A DNA stretch of 64,000 nt from contig JAKNDB010000075.1 in assembly GCA_024305405.1 (NCBI GenBank), positions 744,001-808,000 on the forward strand. The letters are read 5' to 3'. The DNA comes from Dirofilaria immitis (Eukaryota; Nematoda; Chromadorea; Rhabditida; Onchocercidae). Shown here piece by piece: positions 57,681-64,000 of the stretch (position 1 is its first letter; every line of letters starts with the position of its first letter). The position numbers and the translations under genes were made by a program. Under the pieces are notes generated by a model, which saw nothing but the letters and a program-made list of their open reading frames with translations, searched no databases and was not told the origin of the DNA.

Positions 57681-60458
57681 ATTTGAAATACTTAAATTTC
57701 AAGTTAGATATTCGATTATTTAATGACTCAATTATCTATATATGATATAATCAGATCAAAATTTTAATAAATTGAATTTTTAGCAAAACAATCATAATTC
57801 AGTTAATCGTATTTTTGATTATATACCGGAGCTTATCATTATTTAATAAGCGAGATGATTATGTTAATCACTTTTTAATTATACAATAATGACACTATAC
57901 TTATTGATTATATTATTGATAATCACTCATATCAATTTATGATTTATATGAGTTGATGCGATGAATTGAATAGTTTTCATCTGTTGATTGTGTGCAAATA
58001 AAAATTTGAAATTGAAATCTTTTAATTAGTATTCGCTTATAAATACATCAAAATATCACAATTTCATTATCGAATTATGACATTGTAATTCGATAAATTT
58101 ATTTATTTTCTAAATGATAACTATTGTTATCAGTATCGATAAAATTTAAATAATAATTTGACATTAGTAAAATATCATAGCGCAGAATAATTAAAGAATT
58201 GACACAAACTGCAAAAAAAAGAAAAAAAACAAATTATAGAGGAAAATTTGAAGTAGAATATCCGGCTTGATTATATATCGGTAATATCTGATATGGGCAT
58301 ATTTTCAATTGCCGCAATTTTTGCACGACAATTTTTATGTAAGTGTAATTTTCCGAAGATTATAAACTAAACGAATTATTACAGAATTATTATATTTTTA
58401 ATTCTAAAAATTTTAGATATTTAGGAAACAAAAATTTCATAACAGTTTAAAAAATTTCAAAATATTTAATCGAAATTTGCAATAAATTTTAAAATATTTT
58501 AATTTCTTATAATTTTTCGAAAAAACAAAAAGCACGAAAGATTAATATATAACATAAAAAAATAGAGTCTCGAGTATTTAAAATATTTTTTGATAAAATC
58601 TGAATCAATCAAAAATATTTTCAACAAGAAATTTTGTTTAGAATTCGATCGTTCGTTGAAATTTTCTCCTATGTTTCATTTTGTTGAAGAGGAATGAAGG
58701 AACATTTTTTTTTTTTTTTGCGGCAAAGATGGCTATCTTAAGTTTTGATAAATTTCGAAGGTATTGATCTTAGCATTTCCAATCGAAATTATAATCAATT
58801 CTCGTTGAAATTTTCCGATTGAAATTTTAATTAATTAGAAGAGAATATGCGATATTTTTTTTTTTGGCCTAAAAATTATCCCATAGAATAAATAAGTATT
58901 GATGATGATTGATTTATGATTGATTTTTTAATGATTAATTTTAAGTAGACGATTCGTTCTTTTTTCTCTCTCTTTCTCTTTTATGGAAATTATACACCAT
59001 TAATTTTGTATGGTAAAAATAAAATTAAAATTGGCATGAAAATAATCCTAAATATAACGATAGCAGATAACAAATACTATAATTTACTCATGTCCAGTAT
59101 TATAATTAAATGATCAGAGCCACAGTAATTGAAATTAAAAGAAAAAATTAAAATTAAATCATTTAAATCTTCCAGTTTCTCCTAACTGAATATTTTAATA
59201 AATTATTGAGTATTAAATTTAATATAATCAATAATTAATTAACACTTTAGTGCTTTATAATATAATAAATTATTCGAGAATAATTGATAGTAATTATCTA
59301 TTATCAAATGACTACTTATCAAGTAATCATTTCAAATTTATTTCCTGCAAATTTTTTATTTCAAATTTTGAACTTTTCATGAATTTTCGGAGAATTAAAG
59401 CTATGAAAAATTTTGAAAGTGTATAAATTTAGGACGCTGATTCTTATCAGATATTATCATGTATATGCTGATTATATTGATATATTTATTTATCGATTTA
59501 TATTTGTATTTATAGCATCAAATAATATAACATAAAAATAGAATTAGTTTTTAATTTGACTAAAATTTGATAAATTAACAAACTAATATGTCATCCATTT
59601 TAAAAATACAAAAATTATTCGAGAAATAGTGCATTTTTCGAAGAGAACAAGAGATTGATTAGATTGAAAAATATTTCTTGTTAAAAAGATTGAGAGTAAA
59701 AAGATAGTATGTGAAAAAGGATGGAAGTAAGATTGATGAAAATTTATGAAATAACGTATAACAAAAGATTTTATTTTTTTGGATAGCAGGTAATGAAGAG
59801 GCGGAGGAGACGTGTGGAATTCAACGTACGTGGAGTTTCAACAATGGATAAAATTTGTTGGCAATAGTTGGAATGATTTTTGGGAAGTTTCAATTAAATA
59901 ATTCAAAATTATTAACTGATTGGAATTTTTTCAAACGATTAAAATTTCTTATATTTCTGCGATTTTTCCGCGATTTGATTCGTAAAAGTTCACGTTAGCA
60001 CTTTTAGGTAACGCTTCAATTAATGTGGTTGTATTTTTATCATTTATGATGAGTGCTAATGAATCATATACTACATGAATATTATTTTAAAAGATTCTGA
60101 TGGAAAGTATGATTGTTATTCTAATATCATTTTGCTGGATTCTAATGTCATTTTGCTGGATTCTAATGGAATATATGGTTGTTATTCTAATGGATAAGTA
60201 GCCGTATGCTAATTGTTTCTTGCAAATAATCATATCTTGGAAAAAAAAAGTTACGTTTGAAATGATAGTTTGGACTGATTAACATCACGGGTTAAGAGGT
60301 CAAAAGATTTTCATGTGCGTGAAATGCTTCAAACAGTATGATTTATAACGATTTGTCTGTATCGAATGATGACTCATATGTTAACTATCATCACATAATA
60401 CTACGATCCGAAATCTTAAGTGTGAAGATGTGATATTTTCATATTTATTCATTTCTTC
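57681..60458. other. Gene-free stretch before the right-hand gene pair
   Basis: Mostly AT-rich single-copy sequence. At 58293-58340 a short ATG exon-like stretch with a GTAAGT donor occurs on the + strand, and at 59790-59840 a basic stretch (MKRRRRRVEFN) is followed by GTACGT, but neither joins to anything. A duplicated CATTTTGCTGGATTCTAATG lies at 60129-60170. Confidence 0.4.
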
Positions 60459-61541
60459 ATGTCCAAACATCTGAATGATACGGTAAATTGTGTTGCATCC
60501 GGTAAAGAGCAGCATGTTACCGTAGTAAAAGTTTATGAAATGTTACAAAAGAAGAATCAACGATATCGCTGGAAATATGCTTTTCAATGTATGTTATTTA
60601 GCATATCTTTTATTTTTAATTAATTCTAATTATATTCTTATTTTCTTTTCAAGCAAACGAATGAAACTTTTTGGAAAAAAACTTTAATTATTTAAATACA
60701 TTTATTTTTAGTTCCATCAATACTTCAAACGCTTCCAAATCGTTCACACTGCCTAAAAACGAATTTAAATGAAAAAGGTAAGAAATTTGTATATTTGAAG
60801 CAACGGCAATTTTAAATATCAAATCTAAATTGGATTTATTTTATTTGCAGCAGAATTTGATGCATGGATTAAAATGGATTGTGCGAAAACAGCTATGAAA
60901 CTTAAAAATATATTGCAACATTTGAAGTATGCTTTGTTATATTAATTCAAACTATTTAAATTTTTTATAATTATTATTTTTCTTTTCGAAAGAAAACTTA
61001 AAATTGACTCGTCTTGTTTGTGTTTCTTTTGGCTATTTCTGAGCAGCAAATTGAGCCGTCGTAAAAATTTATTTCGTAATTTCAGGAGAATTCGATTAAA
61101 ATGATCGAAAATGTTGAATTAGAGAAGACAAGATTATACAAACAAATGCCGGTCATTCTACGAATGATAATTTGATTGATGTAAGATTTGTTTCTACGGT
61201 TTATTTATGATTAAAATATTTACAACAAATTTTTCAAATTTTAACATTTTATAAGCTTTATTTTGTTCATTTGTTCATTGATAATGATTCATTCACTGAT
61301 ATGATTGCATAGTGTATTAACAGTTGGTAAATTTTGTCATATTAATTATTATTTGCAGAGAACAGCAAGTGTAAAACAACAATTTACTGATCAATTGATG
61401 TATGAATTTATTGTTCCACCTAAAAACACTAATAATCAAGAATTTACTACAGCATGTCACGACCAGTGTTATAATCAGTCATGGTTGTCATCAATTTCAT
61501 CTAATTCTTCAATTGATAAAAGTATTATCATTCAAGATTAA
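60459..61541 (+). CDS. Unrecognised five-exon gene
   Basis: Exons 60459-60588, 60712-60777, 60851-60926, 61086-61180 and 61359-61541 give about 184 residues. Acceptors are TTTTAG, TTGCAG and TTTCAG, donors GTATG, GTAAG and GTAAGA. The N-terminal part has a basic patch (QKKNQRYRWKYAFQ), the middle is likely helical and basic (AKTAMKLKNILQHLK), and the C-terminus is polar and serine-, asparagine- and glutamine-rich, ending at TAA 61539-61541. There is no signal peptide, membrane segment or known motif. The fourth exon keeps phase with its neighbours only if two bases are missing (A run 61098-61101 and near 61134), the same kind of defect as in the other genes. I do not recognise the family; it may be nematode-restricted. 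Confidence 0.6.
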
Positions 61542-62661
61542 TGTATGTTATCAAAAAGTTGAAAAATTGAATCCAGTATGTTGTTTCCATGCTTTCTTCA
61601 ACCAGAAATTCTGTATTGATATTGATTATATGTTGATTTGATGATTTTCATATTATCCGACCAAAATAATCAATAATTTTTGGAAAACTAACATACATTT
61701 AGCCAACGTATTGATATACATCGTGATATAAGTAAAAGATTTTTCGTGTAAAAGCAATCCTCAGTAAGCTCAAACTTGTTGATTACATTGTTAATGAGCA
61801 ATTTAATAATAAATTCAACTTTAAATTTTAGAAAATTGATGGGAAATTCATACAGGTAGAAGATGCTATTATTAAGAATTTTAATATTTAATTTCTCTGT
61901 CCTATGTAAATATTGAGTTGTAATCGTATTGAATTTGCTTTAATTATTGTGACTTATATTGAATATAATTTTAAAACATTTTTTTTTGCAAAAAAAATGG
62001 ATATCTAAATTTTTTGCTATATTTTCTTATTGAATAAGCATTTTAATGATTTGTTAATGCAAATTTGTTTATGTATTCGAAAAATTTTTTTGCAGGACAA
62101 TTTTCTCTGTTCAGTTTATTGTTTGTTTCATTGAACAATTCCTGTAAAAGGTTTTTTTTCTTTTAGTCTAATAAATGCATAGTCTGTTGAAATTCTTGAA
62201 TTTTAGATTCCTTGAACCTCTACTGAAATCAATTTTGATTAATTACACATGATCGCGTTAAGTTTTCATATTATTTCAGTCCAGTAATTCCTTTTACTGC
62301 TGAATATATAGGAAGAAAAATAATTCGTGGTATTTTAATATTATAATAATTATGATATCATTTATTATTGATGATACCTACATTTCGACTTCAATCAAAC
62401 ATTATTTCTTTGAAAAAGAAATAATGTTTAATGAATATTTGTAGTGATAGTAATTTTAATTGATAATAGTAATAAAATACGAATAGAATATTTATTTCAT
62501 TAAAAATCTCGACAAAATTATCATCGTTGGAAATATTCGGAAAACTTTTTCTTTGTTGGAATATCAGCTACACGAAAAGTAAAATTCCTTTCATCTAGTA
62601 TCATCCAATCTGATAAATTTGATATCAATCGTTCTAATCAATATGGCATATATATTGAACT
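61542..62661. other. Intergenic region between the two right-hand genes
   Basis: It holds the 3' UTR of the gene ending at 61541 and the promoter of the candidate at 62662. A hairpin-forming inverted repeat lies at 62398-62430. No other coding structure is seen. Confidence 0.5.
62398..62430. repeat. Perfect short hairpin
   Basis: AAACATTATTTCTT and AAGAAATAATGTTT form a 14-bp stem with a five-base loop. It is too short for a typical microRNA precursor. It lies about 230 bases before the candidate secreted-protein gene. Confidence 0.75.
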
Positions 62662-63345
62662 ATGAAAATTTCTCGATTATTTTTGCTTATCGCTCATTTC
62701 GTCCATCAATCAGTTCTTGATTTCAATAGCTTATTTAAATGTTAGTTTTTTCTCAAAACAATCATAATTTTAAAATTTAAAATTTTAGAAGTTTGAATTT
62801 TTATTGATTAAAGAAAATTGAAAGAAATGGTTAGCAATAGCTATTGATCGTTTGATGATTGCAATTTCGTCGTAGAAATTGATTTTTTTACTTAAATTTT
62901 GGTATATGATCACGGATGTTTGAAATTAGATCCATTCTTTATAATCCTATTAAATTTTTATTAGATTATTTAAATTGTCGATTATTTTTCAGAAATTAAT
63001 AATTTTTTTACAGTAAGATAAGAAGTAGAAGCTAATGAAGAAATAATATTTTCTATATTAACTACTTTTGTCTTACAAATCAAAAATTAAATTTTACATT
63101 TCATTCATTTAAATGAAGCTTTTATCAATTACTATGAAATCATATCACTTATGAAATGCCTTCCGAAGCAGACCGTTTTATCTTTTAATAATTTGCTTCA
63201 GAAATATGAATCCTTCATGAAATCTACAATATTTGAAAACCTCAAAGAACACGATGATTTCAGATTATTATTTATTAAAAATATTCAGTTTTATATAAAA
63301 AAAAAAACTTTTAGAAAACTGATAAAAAATAAGCATTCAAAATAA
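62662..63345 (+). CDS. Candidate small secreted protein, two exons
   Basis: Exon 1 (62662-62740) starts with ATG and encodes MKISRLFLLIAHFVHQS, a good signal peptide, ending at a GTTAGT donor in phase 1. A second open segment (63119-63345) begins after AAATGAAG in the matching phase and encodes about 74 residues (ISLMKCLPKQTVLSF, YESFMKSTIFENLKEHDD), ending in a lysine-rich tail at TAA 63343-63345. The predicted protein of about 101 residues would be secreted after cleavage near residue 17. The acceptor lacks the usual T tract, so the second exon start is uncertain and a middle exon may be missing. No family is recognised. The + strand orientation and closeness to the gene ending at 61541 suggest, but do not prove, a downstream neighbour. 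Confidence 0.4.
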
Positions 63346-64000
63346 ATTGATAAATAAGCAAATAAATAAAATATTCTATAAGCATTTATATTCGTCGTAA
63401 GTATATCGAAATTATCGAAAGCTATCATGGTTATTGCAAATTATCATAACATTGCAAGTTATCATAATATTATCAATATTTCCTTTTATTTGATAAACAA
63501 ATAAAAGAAATCATTTAATAATTATAAAAATATGAGAATACAGTAATAGCAATATTCTGATTTCTTGTAATATAATATCCTAAATGCTCAGAATTATTTC
63601 CATAAATTCATTTCCAACTTGATGTAACAATAAAATGATTAATGAATGTGATTAGCAAATGATATCAAAATCAATTCTGAAATATTATCACTGAAAATTA
63701 AAACAGAAAAATTTCTTATAATATTTTTGCGTTATCATTGTTTTCTTCAAAATTTTTGGTTCAATCTTCCAATATACACATAATTAATTGATAATGCAAA
63801 AATGATAAGATATATTTTGATCAAAGTTCTTTTAATTTATAATTTTGTAAGTAATATCGTACTAACATAATTTTTAATTTGCATATTTTGCACTAAAATT
63901 TAAATATTTTAAATAAATTTTTACACAATTTTATAAATTTAAATTTTATACAATAAAATTATAATCGAATTAAATAATATTTTTTATATTCAAATTAAAA
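63346..64000. other. Right-edge AT-rich sequence
   Basis: No gene, repeat array or distinctive element is visible beyond a small duplication of TTATCATAA-type words near 63430-63470. Confidence 0.5.

Noticed and set aside
58293..58340. ATG exon with GTAAGT donor (MGIFSIAAIFARQFL)
   Set aside because: It resembles a signal-peptide exon, but no partner exon was found and the opposite strand is equally open.
59790..59840. Basic start-like exon followed by GTACGT
   Set aside because: No downstream exon in a matching phase could be found before the gene at 60459.

Overview
The window looks like nuclear DNA of a nematode, most likely a filarial or other clade III parasite. It is very AT-rich. Genes are split into many short exons whose introns end in TTTTAG or TTTCAG, two genes begin just after a spliced-leader-type acceptor, and the recognisable proteins are nematode versions of animal proteins. 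Species cannot be named from sequence alone.

Layout, left to right. (1) 378-4739, + strand: the 3' part, transmembrane helices 5-12, of an SLC6 (SNF-type) transporter whose ion-binding residues are not conserved. (2) 6490-25045, - strand: a large ATRX/XNP-1-type SNF2 chromatin remodeller of about 35 exons, convergent with the transporter. (3) 26396-32581, - strand: a complete Axin gene (pry-1 type), with RGS domain first and DIX domain last. (4) 32589-46244: a gene-poor stretch of about 13.6 kb packed with unrelated tandem repeats and trinucleotide microsatellites. (5) 46245-52226, - strand: an atypical glycine-rich calpain of the CLP-1 type, 5' end not found. (6) 52227-60458: a second repeat-rich gene desert with a possible relic of a BEL/Pao gag gene. 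(7) 60459-61541, + strand: a five-exon gene I do not recognise. (8) 62662-63345, + strand: a candidate two-exon gene for a small secreted protein.

The genes do not form a pathway. XNP-1 acts in chromatin, Axin in the beta-catenin destruction complex, calpain in calcium-dependent proteolysis and the SLC6 protein in membranes. XNP-1, Axin and calpain lie on the same strand, but the gaps (over 1.3 kb and 13 kb) are too long for a tight operon.

The most important caveat is that exon structures in four genes close only if single bases are missing, nearly always one A/T in a short homopolymer. I count about twelve in xnp-1, one in the Axin DIX exon, four in calpain and two in the unrecognised gene, all deletions. 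This looks like a consensus error of the assembly, not pseudogenes, and it means homopolymer and microsatellite lengths here should not be trusted exactly. No new biological system with a defined function was recognised; the best candidates for novelty are the ion-site-altered SLC6 protein, the two unrecognised + strand genes at the right edge, and several unusual repeats.
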